A stretch of 40,129 nucleotides of DNA, from assembly GCA_022616055.1 (NCBI GenBank), contig JAKEFM010000219.1, positions 1 to 40,129 of the forward strand, in the 5' to 3' direction. The notes under the pieces were generated by a model. It ran no database searches. It was not told where the DNA came from and saw only the letters and a list, made by a program, of their open reading frames with translations. Position numbers and translations under genes: made by a program. The first letter of the stretch is position 1, and each line of letters starts with the position of its first letter. Positions 6,879-14,559 of the stretch are shown one piece after another. The DNA is from Planctomycetota bacterium. Lineage in GTDB: Bacteria; Planctomycetota; UBA1135; JAKEFM01.

Positions 6879-7533
6879 GGACACCAAGATCCCAGGGATG
6901 ACCGTCTCGTGGCCGTGGAATCCAAACCACAGGTACCGGTTCTACGTTATGGGATTCGATCACGTGCTCAGATGGCTCTTCACCATCAGATTCTCGAACA
7001 AGGATCAGTCGGTATACGTGACCCCACTGTACGATCGCGAGTATGCAGTACAGTCGGTTGGATCGGGACAGAACTCAGAATTCAAACACCGCCCAGGATC
7101 GGACTTTCACCTGTCCCTCCATGAATCCGGAGTCGTCAATCTCACAACCAGCGACGCACGCGCAAGGCTACGGGAACGCCTGGACGTGAGGAAAGATGTG
7201 CGGCATGTAGCTACTTTTCAAATCAACTCCATCGCGAACCTGCCGACAACGACACTCACGGAGATCAATGCCCCTAGGGGTGGCCACCTCTATCTGCCGG
7301 TCGTCGGCTTTCCCTCGGCTCCGTTAATGCTCACCATAATCTGCGCAAAAGAAAGCGCGAATTGGTCACCTCCGGGCATGGGTAACGCGATGATGCTGCA
7401 TTACGCGTCGAGGATGCAGGGAAAGGATTACAATTTCCATTTCGTTCAATGGCAGAACCTAGCAATGCCAAAGGGCGCGGGGGACGTTGGTCTGCAATTC
7501 GGCGGTGGGAAGGACAGTCTCTACGGTCTGTGA
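6877..7533 (+). CDS. Integron cassette protein of unknown function (218 aa)
   Basis: Function not recognised. The protein is soluble, without signal peptide or membrane span, and rich in beta-strand patterns (for example YRFYVMGFDHVLRWLF, HVATFQINSIANL, HLYLPVVGFPSAPLMLTII). Codon use is less GC-biased than in neighbouring genes, fitting recent acquisition. The ATG at 6877 overlaps the cassette core GTTAGAT and has no ribosome site of its own; a second in-frame ATG lies at 6898, also poorly served. The stop at 7533 is 35 bases before the attC R'' box, normal for a cassette. Novel proteins of this kind are the usual content of chromosomal integrons. Confidence 0.8.
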   Translation: MDTKIPGMTVSWPWNPNHRYRFYVMGFDHVLRWLFTIRFSNKDQSVYVTPLYDREYAVQSVGSGQNSEFKHRPGSDFHLSLHESGVVNLTTSDARARLRERLDVRKDVRHVATFQINSIANLPTTTLTEINAPRGGHLYLPVVGFPSAPLMLTIICAKESANWSPPGMGNAMMLHYASRMQGKDYNFHFVQWQNLAMPKGAGDVGLQFGGGKDSLYGL

Positions 7534-7568
7534 TCTTCTGTAAAGGGCGGCCATGCGCGTGATATGCC

Positions 7569-7647
7569 ATCTAACAGGCGGTTGCACCGGAGCCGCAACC
7601 GCGGTGCTTCGCTTTCTGTTGCGGCCCGGTGAACTGCGGCGTTAGCC
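7569..7647 (+). other. attC recombination site 1
   Basis: The R'' box ATCTAAC (7569-7575) and the R' box GTTAGCC (7641-7647) bracket 79 bases. Inside, CACCGG (7585-7590), one unpaired A (7591) and GCCGCAAC (7592-7599) pair with GTTGCGGC (7618-7625) and CCGGTG (7626-7631), so 14 base pairs form with a single extrahelical base, the signature by which integrases recognise the folded bottom strand. The variable terminal loop is 18 bases. The R'' box is an exact complement of the core that starts this cassette (6872-6878). Confidence 0.85.
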
Positions 7648-7665
7648 GGAAAGGACCATCCCTGG

Positions 7666-7962
7666 GTGCAAGGACGCATGCACCTTCATGAGGAAATCGC
7701 GGTCCGGGTGAAGCGCTGGCGCGAGGGGGGCTACCCCTCCGACCACCTGACGATCGCCGAGATCTTTGAGTACGCCACCGACGAGGGCGGCACCCTCCGG
7801 TACCTACGCCTGCCGCAATTCCACGCCCTCGAGACGTACTGGTACCTGCGACTGCTTGAGGGGGCGCCGCACGTCTTCGAGCTCTACAAGAGCCTCCACA
7901 AGAAGCAGTCCGAACTCCTCGCCGCGCTCGGTCTCGATCAGGACGGGATCCGCAACCACAGG
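7666..7962 (+). pseudogene. N-terminal fragment of a type III restriction/helicase-like gene
   Basis: About 95 residues resemble the N-terminus of large DEAD-like helicases of type III restriction-type (res subunit) proteins: a VKRWREGGYP helix, then LRLPQFHALETYWYLRLLEG, then FELYKSLHKKQSELLAALGL. The similarity rests on remembered family patterns. It breaks off just before a GTTGGGC heptamer at 7963; the frame continues out of phase with the next gene to a stop at 8112. The probable start is GTG 7666 (GGAAAGGA at 7648-7655) or ATG 7678. With no motor domains it is non-functional. It begins just after the TTAGCC boundary of attC 1, so it entered as a cassette, or the array was joined to chromosomal DNA here. 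Confidence 0.5.
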
Positions 7963-8035
7963 GTTGGGCAGGCAGTTGACGATCAAGAAACGCTCAGCTA
8001 CGGAGTCTGTCGACGAAACGGGGGAGGCTTCAAGA

Positions 8036-8266
8036 GTGGAACACGCCCAGACACCTTTAGGCGGGGCGGTGTCTGCATATTTACGTTATTCGAAGTCCTT
8101 GGCCGATCTTGAAGACAATTGGGCTAAGGATGAAGTTGCCTTCGGCAGCGAGCAGTGCCGATCGATTTCAACCGACCTTGAGCGGAGGGCCGTGGAGCTT
8201 CGAGCCCAAGCGCGAGATTGGGAGCAGCGAGCGGCTGACTCAGGAGCAAGAGAAAAGCAAACGTAG
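8036..8266 (+). CDS. Small cassette protein with coiled coil
   Basis: Function not recognised. I chose GTG 8036 because GGGGAGG at 8021-8027 stands 8 bases before it; a TTG at 7976, just after the cassette boundary, would add 20 residues. The 76-residue protein is helical, with a long charged segment (STDLERRAVELRAQARDWEQ) that should form a coiled coil, and a less GC-biased codon usage than the chromosome. It ends 48 bases before the attC 2 R'' box. It has no signal peptide or membrane span. It could be a small binding protein or antitoxin-like cassette product; nothing in the sequence decides. Confidence 0.55.
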   Translation: MEHAQTPLGGAVSAYLRYSKSLADLEDNWAKDEVAFGSEQCRSISTDLERRAVELRAQARDWEQRAADSGAREKQT

Positions 8267-8314
8267 CTTTAGGTCGTGCTGCGGTTGGAAGGCAACCGAT
8301 AGTCTAATTAGGCT

Positions 8315-8377
8315 GCCCAACAAGCGGCTGGGGGGGGCCGTTGAAAAACGCGGCCACTGAGCCGGGGGCCGTTGGCA
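8315..8377 (+). other. attC recombination site 2
   Basis: The R'' box GCCCAAC (8315-8321) and the R' box GTTGGCA (8371-8377) bracket 63 bases. CGGCT pairs with AGCCG and GGCCG with CGGCC, leaving an asymmetric G-run and a loop with TTGAAAAA. The R'' box is the exact complement of GTTGGGC at 7963-7969, which therefore is the left boundary of this cassette. The folding is less tidy than in attC 1 but the boxes and sizes fit. Confidence 0.65.
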
Positions 8378-8414
8378 GGCGCGCCGACGGCGAGGCAAGG
8401 AGAGCGCAGAGGCG

Positions 8415-9398
8415 CTACTTGGAGCCGACGCCCGCAGCGGCAAGAAAGGCGTCGACCGTCTCGCGAGTGACCGCGCGGGTGGGAAGCGTCGTCGTCTCCG
8501 GTACGGTCTCCCCCTGGAGGAGCTTCGTCGCCTGCCGGATCGCCTCCACCCCGGGCGTCGCATAGACGAAGGTGGCGGTCAGCCACCCCTTCTTCACCCA
8601 GAGGCCTCCCTCCTCCGGGATCGCGTCGATGCCGACGAAGGCGATCCCCTTGTCCCGGCCGGCGTCCTTCGCGGCGAGGTAGGCGCCGTAGGCCATCGGG
8701 TCGTTGTGCGCGTAGACGAGGTCGATCCTCGGGAAGGCCTTCAAGGCCGTCTCCATGATCGAATAGCCCCGGTCCTGCTTCCAGTCGCCGTCCTGGTTGT
8801 CGAGGAGGATCTCGATGCCGGGCTCCTTGGCGACGTAGTCGCGGAAGCCGAGGTGGCGCTCCTGCGCGGGGGTCGAGGCCATGCCGCCCCAGATCTCGAT
8901 GACCTTGCCGGTCGCCTTGCCGAGGCCGCCGAGGTGGTCGACGGCGAATCCGCCGGCGGCGCGGCCGATCTCGCGGTTGTCCCCGCCGATGAAGGCGGTG
9001 ACGCGCTCGGTCGCGACGTTGCGGTCGAGGACGAGGACGGGGATCCCGGCGTCGATCGCGCGCTCGACGACGGGGGTCAGGCCCGGGGACTCCTTCGGGG
9101 AGACGAGGAGGACGTCGACCTTCTGCCGGATGAAGTTCTCGACCTGCTCGACCTGGCGGTCGGTGCGGTCCTCCGCGTCGGCGACGACGAGGTCGAACTC
9201 GTCGGCGTGCTTCTCGGCTTCGCGCTTCAGTTCCCGATTGAAGAGGACGCGCCAGGGCTCGGTCGTCGTGCACTGGGAGAAGGCGACGACGGACTTTCGC
9301 TTGCCGGGAGACCCCTTGCCGCAGGCCGGGAGGAGGGAGAGGGGGAGCAGGGCGAAGGGAAGGAGGAGACCGGGGACGTGGGGAAGGCTGAGTCTCAT
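8415..9398 (-). CDS. Sugar ABC transporter substrate-binding lipoprotein
   Basis: A 327-residue periplasmic binding protein of the ribose/galactose-type family (Peripla_BP_4, RbsB/YtfQ-like). The N-terminus is a lipoprotein signal (LLPLSLLPACGKG, lipid-anchored Cys near residue 27). Family features include the first strand VVAFSQC, QVEQVENFIRQKVDVLLVSP, GIPVLVLDRN, FIGGDNREIGRAAG and VYAHNDPMAYGA. It should capture a monosaccharide outside the membrane and deliver it to the permease encoded just upstream, whose stop codon overlaps this ATG (ATGA). Given the kinase and isomerase in the same operon, a pentose or 6-deoxyhexose aldose is the likely ligand. Confidence 0.9.
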   Translation of the reverse strand: MRLSLPHVPGLLLPFALLPLSLLPACGKGSPGKRKSVVAFSQCTTTEPWRVLFNRELKREAEKHADEFDLVVADAEDRTDRQVEQVENFIRQKVDVLLVSPKESPGLTPVVERAIDAGIPVLVLDRNVATERVTAFIGGDNREIGRAAGGFAVDHLGGLGKATGKVIEIWGGMASTPAQERHLGFRDYVAKEPGIEILLDNQDGDWKQDRGYSIMETALKAFPRIDLVYAHNDPMAYGAYLAAKDAGRDKGIAFVGIDAIPEEGGLWVKKGWLTATFVYATPGVEAIRQATKLLQGETVPETTTLPTRAVTRETVDAFLAAAGVGSK

Positions 9399-10879
9399 GG
9401 GGAGCGGCGCAGGAAGCCGAGGCGGAGCTTACCCTCCTGGAGGAGGACGGCCCCGACGATCAGGAGTCCCTTCACGACGAGCTGGCGGCTCGAGTCGACG
9501 TTCTGGAGCTGGAGGATGTTCGCGAGATACCCGAAGAGGAGGACCCCGATCAACGTCCCCCCGACCGAGCCGACGCCCCCGCGGAGGCTCGTTCCGCCGA
9601 TCACGACGGCGGCGATCGCGTCGAGCTCCCATCCGGTGCCGGCGTCGGGCTTCCCCTGCGTGTACTGGGCGGCGTAGAGGACGCCCGTGAGGCCGGCGAG
9701 GAGGCCACAGATCGAGTAGACGAAGAGCTTGGTCTGGACGACCGGGACGCCGGAGAGTCGGGCGGCCTCTTCGTTGCCGCCGACCGCGAAGATGTGGCGG
9801 CCGAGGGAGGTCCGGTTCAGGAGGAGGGCGGCGAGCGCGGCGACGGCGAGGAAGACGAGGCCCGGTACCGGCACGAGGTCGAAGATGCGCTCGCGGAGGA
9901 GCCGGAAGGCCTCGGGCGCCTGGTCCGGCCCGAAGTAGATCGGGTGGACCATCTGGTCCGTCCCCGCGAGGAGGCGGCCGGCGCCGAGGACGGTGATCAT
10001 CATCGCGAGCGTCGCGATGAACGGCTGGAGCGAGCCGCGCGCGACGAGGGCGCCCGAGGCGAGACCGCAGAGGGCGCCGAGAGCGGGGGCGGAGAGGAGG
10101 GCGCCGAGGAGCCCGGCTCCACTGGAGAGGAGGGAGGAACAGAGGAGGGCGCAGACGAGTCCGGCGAGGGTGGGGGGAACGTAGGGGCGGGCATGTGGGA
10201 GGAGGCGCCTGACGAGGAGGATCGTCAGGAGAAAGGTCCAGGCGGAGAGGGCGACGGAGGAGGCCACCAAGACCGACGTCGTCCCGCGGTCCATCAGGAG
10301 GCGCGCGGTGACGGTGGAGCCGAGGGCCATCGTGGTCCCGACGGCGAGGTCGATCCCGCCGGTGAGGACGACGAGGGTCATCCCGACGGCGAGGATGCCG
10401 TTCGAGGAGACCTGGCGCAGGACGTCGGCCTGGTTGCCGACCGAGAGGAAGACGTTTCCGCCGTCGCGGTCGCGCGGGGAGAGGAGGGCCCCCGCGACGA
10501 GGAGGAGGGCGAGCGCGAGTAGCCGGTGTCCGCGTCGCCAGATGCTCCATCGGGCGACAGTCGGATAGGGGACAGCGAGGAGCGTGACCGCGAAGGAGCG
10601 CCCCAGGAGGACCGGAACGCCCACGGTGTCCTCGGCGCTTGGGAGAGAGAGGATCGTTCCGGCAACCGCGCCCAGGACCAGGGGTGCAGCGAAGAGCAGA
10701 CCCGAGTGGAGCCGGCCGAAACGCTCCCGAAGTCGCCTCGCGAGAGGATGTGCGCATGAGATGAAGGCGGCGACGGTTAGCGCGGAAAGAACGGCCCCTT
10801 GGTGGCTCCCGGCCGGGGCCTCCATCCCCCAGGCGAGTAGAAAGCCTGCGAGGAAGGACCCGAGGAGGAGGAGTCTCAC
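9395..10879 (-). CDS. RbsC-type sugar ABC permease with N-terminal extension
   Basis: A 494-residue membrane protein. From about residue 115 it is a normal BPD_transp_2 permease: GILAVGMTLVVLTGGIDLAV near residues 160-180, LQPFIATLAMM, and the coupling loop FAVGGNEEAARLSGV that docks on the ATPase. Typical family members are about 320-350 residues; the extra N-terminus contains about four more hydrophobic segments. The start is GTG (no in-frame ATG upstream before a stop near 10988), preceded by no strong ribosome site. It overlaps the binding-protein gene by ATGA. No ATP-binding protein is encoded in the operon, so an ATPase from elsewhere must serve it. Confidence 0.88.
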   Translation of the reverse strand: MRLLLLGSFLAGFLLAWGMEAPAGSHQGAVLSALTVAAFISCAHPLARRLRERFGRLHSGLLFAAPLVLGAVAGTILSLPSAEDTVGVPVLLGRSFAVTLLAVPYPTVARWSIWRRGHRLLALALLLVAGALLSPRDRDGGNVFLSVGNQADVLRQVSSNGILAVGMTLVVLTGGIDLAVGTTMALGSTVTARLLMDRGTTSVLVASSVALSAWTFLLTILLVRRLLPHARPYVPPTLAGLVCALLCSSLLSSGAGLLGALLSAPALGALCGLASGALVARGSLQPFIATLAMMITVLGAGRLLAGTDQMVHPIYFGPDQAPEAFRLLRERIFDLVPVPGLVFLAVAALAALLLNRTSLGRHIFAVGGNEEAARLSGVPVVQTKLFVYSICGLLAGLTGVLYAAQYTQGKPDAGTGWELDAIAAVVIGGTSLRGGVGSVGGTLIGVLLFGYLANILQLQNVDSSRQLVVKGLLIVGAVLLQEGKLRLGFLRRSP

Positions 10880-10987
10880 TCCGAGAATGGGAGAGCGACC
10901 CTTGGGATGCTCCTCATTGAACAGCTCTCTGATCGTGTGAGAGACGGGGCGATCTCCGTAATGTGGGAACCAGCTCCCCAGGTTGCT

Positions 10988-12427
10988 TCAATCCTCAAGC
11001 TCGACCAACTCGACGCCGAGGACCTCCGCGATGGTCCGGAGCTCCGGCCGCCAGTCGCCGTAGGTGCCGTGGATGTGGTTGCAGTGGAACTTCGAGACGA
11101 AGGTCTCCGGCGTGCAGTCGAGGCGCGCGAAGGCGTGGGGCCAGTTGTCCTGCGTGATCGCCGCGAGGCGGTGGTCCTCGGCCGCCCCGAAGGTGACGAA
11201 CTCCCCGCGGACGACGGCGAGGCGGTAGCGGGCGGTGTCGCTGCGGGTGAACCGCGCGAGGGTCACCTCGCCCGGCGCCGCGATGTGGTAGACGGCCGCG
11301 CCCCCGGCGGGGAAGTAGAAGCCCTGGGGCTTGAACGAGACCTTGGCGAGGTTCTCCTTGGGCCGGTCGGACCGGGCGGCGAACCAGGTCGCGTGGTTGC
11401 CCGAGTTGCAGAGGTCCCAGACGCAGCGGTCGGCGAAGTGGTGGCGGACGTCGGCGAAGAGGACGGGCTGGCCGGTGAGGAGGTGGAAGACCTGCATCGT
11501 GAGGGCCGCGTCCATGTCCGCCTCCGTCGAGCAGACGGTGGGGGCCTTCGGTCCCTCGAAGTCGTAGGGGTCGTTCAGGAAGGCCTCGGCGACGTCGGCC
11601 GTCGCGTAGTGCTCCGTCAGTTCCCGCTGGCCCTTGATCCCGCAGAAGTCGTAGCCGAACTCGGCGCACAGGTCCCTGGCGGCGAAGTACATCGCGATCT
11701 GTCGCTTGAGGAGGTCGGGGGTGAGGCGCCCCTCCTTTCCGTCCGCCCACTCGATCTTCCCGACGTTCTCCTTGCACCACTCGAGGGCCGACTCGAGACG
11801 CTCCTTCGGGACGAGGCCGGCGCGTCGCACCAGCTCCATCTGGTCGACGTGGTCGACGTCGACGCCGAACTGCTTCATCCAGAGGGCGGGGTCGGCGACC
11901 GCCGTGTCGATGCCGAGGGAGCGGCCGCCGAAGAGCCCGAAGGTCTGGCCGCGGAGTCGGCGCGCGGCGGCGACCGCCCGGAGGTGGCTCGCGAGACGTC
12001 CCATGACCGCCTCGTCCTCCGCGTCGCCGAAGACCTTGAGGAAGGGGATCCCGACCTGGGCGAGGGAGCCCGAGGCCGCGAGCATCCCGACGAGGCCCGG
12101 GTAGCGGGGGTTCACGTTCGAGAACTGGACGATGGGGCGGGGGAGGAGCCCGGCCGCCACGCGGGAGTACTGCGGCCAGGCCCACACCGCGTAGTGGAAG
12201 AGCGCGACGTCGACGTCGGCGGCGGCGAGGCGCCTCCCGTTCTTCTCCGCGAGGTCGTTCGTCCAGACGACCTCCTCCCCGAAGACGACCTCGAAGCCGC
12301 GCCTCCGCAGCGCCCCCTCGAGGCGGCGGTCGAACTGCTCGATGATCGGGGTGAGGGGCTCCTGGAGGAAGTCGCGTCCGTCCCCGAAGGTGAGGACGCC
12401 CACGCGGACGGGTCGGCTGGCGGTCAT
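10988..12427 (-). CDS. L-fucose/L-arabinose isomerase family protein
   Basis: A 479-residue aldose-ketose isomerase of the FucI/AraA family (COG2407-type), a Mn-dependent enzyme that converts an aldose to a ketose in the cytoplasm. Candidate metal ligands are the Glu in GQRELTE (near residue 270), the Glu/Asp of STEADMDAAL (near 301) and the His of CNHIHG (near 450). The DLCNSGNHATWF segment is also typical. Its ATG overlaps the kinase stop (ATGA), so the two are coupled, and the product would feed the kinase. The substrate is not readable; a pentose or deoxy sugar is likely. A longer frame running into the kinase region is only an antiphase extension. Confidence 0.88.
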   Translation of the reverse strand: MTASRPVRVGVLTFGDGRDFLQEPLTPIIEQFDRRLEGALRRRGFEVVFGEEVVWTNDLAEKNGRRLAAADVDVALFHYAVWAWPQYSRVAAGLLPRPIVQFSNVNPRYPGLVGMLAASGSLAQVGIPFLKVFGDAEDEAVMGRLASHLRAVAAARRLRGQTFGLFGGRSLGIDTAVADPALWMKQFGVDVDHVDQMELVRRAGLVPKERLESALEWCKENVGKIEWADGKEGRLTPDLLKRQIAMYFAARDLCAEFGYDFCGIKGQRELTEHYATADVAEAFLNDPYDFEGPKAPTVCSTEADMDAALTMQVFHLLTGQPVLFADVRHHFADRCVWDLCNSGNHATWFAARSDRPKENLAKVSFKPQGFYFPAGGAAVYHIAAPGEVTLARFTRSDTARYRLAVVRGEFVTFGAAEDHRLAAITQDNWPHAFARLDCTPETFVSKFHCNHIHGTYGDWRPELRTIAEVLGVELVELED

Positions 12428-14031
12428 CGGGTTCCCTCCATCGTGCGGCGGTGGCGCTCTTGCGAGGCGTAGAGGTCGAGGAAGACCTCGTGCTTCCGAT
12501 CGTGGTAGGCGCGCGCCTGCGCGCGAGGCTCGATCCTCCGGCCCGGCCGCACCATCGCCTCCATCGCCGAGCGGAAGTCGGGATAGAGGCCGGCGGCGAC
12601 GGAGGCCGCCATCGCGACGCCGAGGGGCATCGACTCGGGGCTCTCGGCGAGGAGGAGGGGAAGGCCGAGCACGTCGGCGTGGGCTTGAAGAAGGCGTTCG
12701 TTTTTCGTCCCGCCCCCGCAGGCGTGGAGCGCCTCGATCCGGAACCCCGCCCTCGCGAAGGCGTCGAGGACGCGCCGCGCGCCGTGCGCGACCCCCTCGA
12801 GGGCGGCGGCATAGAGGCGGACGAGGCCGTCGGCCGAGGCGTCGCCGTCGAAGCCCTCGACCGTGCCGCGCACGGCGGGATCGGCGAGAGGTGAGCGGTT
12901 TCCGTGGAGGTCGGGGAGCACGTGGACGTCGCGGGCGAGGTCGAGGCCGCGCTCGGCCTCGAGCGAGGCGAGGCGGCGGTTGAGCGTCGCGTAGAGGTCC
13001 TTCCCGTCGGCATCGAAGCTCGGGAAGGCCGGATGGCAGCGCAGGAGGAAGTCGACCGCGGCGCCCGACCAGGACTGCCCCCCCTCGCCGAGGGAGGTGC
13101 CCGGAATCATCGCGCCGGGGTAGGGGCCCCAGACGCCGGGGACGAAGGTCGGCTCCCTCGAGGTCGCCATGAAGCAGGAGGAGGTGCCGAGGACGAGCGC
13201 GAGGACCGACTCGGGCCGGCTCCTCCCCTCGGGCGTGATCCCGACGACGGCGAACCCTCCCGCGTGCGCGTCGATCATCGGCGTCGCGACGCGCGCGCGG
13301 ACCGAGAGCCCGAGCCCGCCCGCCGCCTCCGCCGTGAGGGGGCCGAGGTCCGTGAGGAGGGGGACGACCCGGCGGCCGGCGAGCGCGCGCTCGAGGAGGT
13401 CCTCGAGGCCGATCCGGGCGAAGAAACCGGCGTCGAAGTCGCGGCCGTCGTGGAGCCACTTGCAGACGGTCGTGCAGAGGCTCCGCGCGTCGTTCCCCGT
13501 CGCGCGGTAGGCGAGCCAGTCGGCGAGGTCGAAGGCGTGGACGAGCGCGCGCCAGGTCTCGGGGTTCCGATGCTTCAGCCAGAGGAGCTTCGGCGGCTCC
13601 ATCTCCGGCGAGATCGCCCCCCCGACGCGCCGGAGCGCGGGGTGCCCGGTCGCGTTGATGCGCGCGGCCTCCTCGACAGCGCGGTGGTCCATCCAGACGA
13701 CGACGTTCCGGTCGGGCTCGGCCCCGGGGCTCGCGGGGAGCGTCCGGTCCCCCTCCCCGAGGAGGACGAGCGAGCAGGTCGCGTCGAAGCCGACGCCGGC
13801 GACGGACTCGCCCCCCGCGTTCGCGCGGGCGAGGGCCTCGCGGGTCGCGGCGCGGACGGAGCGCCAGATGTCCTCCGAGGAGTGCTCCGCGAGGTCGGCC
13901 CCTTCCCGGAAGAGCGCGATCGGCCTCTCCCCGAAGCCGAGGAGCCGGCCCTCGAGATCGAAGAGCCCCGCGCGCGCGGAGGTCGTCCCGACGTCCACGC
14001 CGAGGAGGAGCGGACCCGAGGGCGGCTTCAA
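12424..14031 (-). CDS. FGGY-family pentulose kinase (ribulokinase-like)
   Basis: A 535-residue carbohydrate kinase that phosphorylates a ketose with ATP. The N-terminal FGGY domain starts with the phosphate-binding loop GVDVGTTSARAG (Asp13), followed by GFDATCSLV and WMDHRA. The proposed catalytic base is Asp254 in MIDAHAGG. The C-terminal ATP domain shows LGTSSC and the ACGGGTKNERLLQ stretch. MIDAHAGG and FDATCSLV point to the D-ribulokinase/L-ribulokinase subgroup rather than glycerol or xylulose kinases. It is the first gene of the minus-strand operon and is followed by the isomerase through an ATGA overlap, giving an isomerase-kinase pair for pentose catabolism. No epimerase or aldolase is in view. 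Confidence 0.88.
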   Translation of the reverse strand: MKPPSGPLLLGVDVGTTSARAGLFDLEGRLLGFGERPIALFREGADLAEHSSEDIWRSVRAATREALARANAGGESVAGVGFDATCSLVLLGEGDRTLPASPGAEPDRNVVVWMDHRAVEEAARINATGHPALRRVGGAISPEMEPPKLLWLKHRNPETWRALVHAFDLADWLAYRATGNDARSLCTTVCKWLHDGRDFDAGFFARIGLEDLLERALAGRRVVPLLTDLGPLTAEAAGGLGLSVRARVATPMIDAHAGGFAVVGITPEGRSRPESVLALVLGTSSCFMATSREPTFVPGVWGPYPGAMIPGTSLGEGGQSWSGAAVDFLLRCHPAFPSFDADGKDLYATLNRRLASLEAERGLDLARDVHVLPDLHGNRSPLADPAVRGTVEGFDGDASADGLVRLYAAALEGVAHGARRVLDAFARAGFRIEALHACGGGTKNERLLQAHADVLGLPLLLAESPESMPLGVAMAASVAAGLYPDFRSAMEAMVRPGRRIEPRAQARAYHDRKHEVFLDLYASQERHRRTMEGTR

Positions 14032-14205
14032 GGCTGGCGCAGGCGGCTCCCCTTCCGGTGGGAGGGGAGGCTACCAGAGCCCCTCCCGCGCGCAACGCGG
14101 CCGGGGCGGGGAAGATCCCCTCTGCGCGTAACCGAATCCCGATTCCGCGTCCTTCTTCATGGCCGTCGCGACACCCGAGGCGTGGGGCGCGCGCCGGCCG
14201 GGCCC

Positions 14206-14559
14206 GTGAAGGCGAAGGCGCTGCAGAACCTCAGGGCGGGGAACCTCCTCTTCGACCGCGGCCTCTACGACGCGGCCGCGAGCCGGTACTACTACGCCAT
14301 GTTCCAGGCCAGCGTGCACGTCCTGGAGAGCCGGGGAGTCCCGCCGGGATCGGCAGTCCCAGACACCCAGCGGTGGCGGCACCGGACGGTCCGGGCACGG
14401 GTGGCGGAGGTGCGCGGGCGGCCGGGGGACGAGAGACTCTACGAGGAGATTCGATTGCTGCGCGAGACGGCCGATTACAATCCCGACCCTGTCGGGCACC
14501 GGGCCGTCGAGTCATGCCGCCGCGAAGTCGAAAGGTTCGTTCAGGACGCCACCAAGTGA
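14206..14559 (+). CDS. HEPN domain protein (UPF0332 type)
   Basis: A 117-residue helical protein. The family pattern is clear: LQNLRAGNLLFDRGLYDAAASR, then YYYAMFQASVHVLESRGV, a loop with a histidine, and the last helices with LLRETADYNPD and ESCRREVERFV. HEPN proteins are often RNase toxins paired with a nucleotidyltransferase antitoxin, or parts of abortive systems. Here no nucleotidyltransferase is adjacent, and the catalytic RxxxxH of toxic HEPNs cannot be seen with confidence. The GTG at 14206 is my start; GTG 14182 is an alternative, neither with a strong ribosome site. Its 3' end overlaps the first tandem paralog by 46 bases, so the two are probably co-translated. Confidence 0.8.
   Translation: MKAKALQNLRAGNLLFDRGLYDAAASRYYYAMFQASVHVLESRGVPPGSAVPDTQRWRHRTVRARVAEVRGRPGDERLYEEIRLLRETADYNPDPVGHRAVESCRREVERFVQDATK

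Larger units (their letters stand above)
6228..8377 (+). mobile_element. Relic integron with reversed intI and small cassette array
   Basis: The element contains a dead integrase gene, a candidate attI, and plus-strand gene cassettes ending in attC sites at 7569-7647 and 8315-8377. The 5' core GTTAGAT (6872-6878) is the exact complement of the R'' box ATCTAAC of the first attC, and GTTGGGC (7963-7969) is the exact complement of the R'' box GCCCAAC of the second, as required for real cassettes. Cassette genes are visibly richer in A/T than the flanking chromosome. An integrase codirectional with its cassettes has been described for a few integrons such as that of Treponema denticola and some planctomycetes. 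With no active integrase the array is fixed unless one acts in trans. Confidence 0.75.

Noticed and set aside
12428..14095. An open minus-strand frame extends the isomerase into a protein of over 1000 residues
   Set aside because: The extension is antiphase to the well-supported FGGY kinase and is Arg/Pro-rich; the isomerase ATG overlaps the kinase stop.
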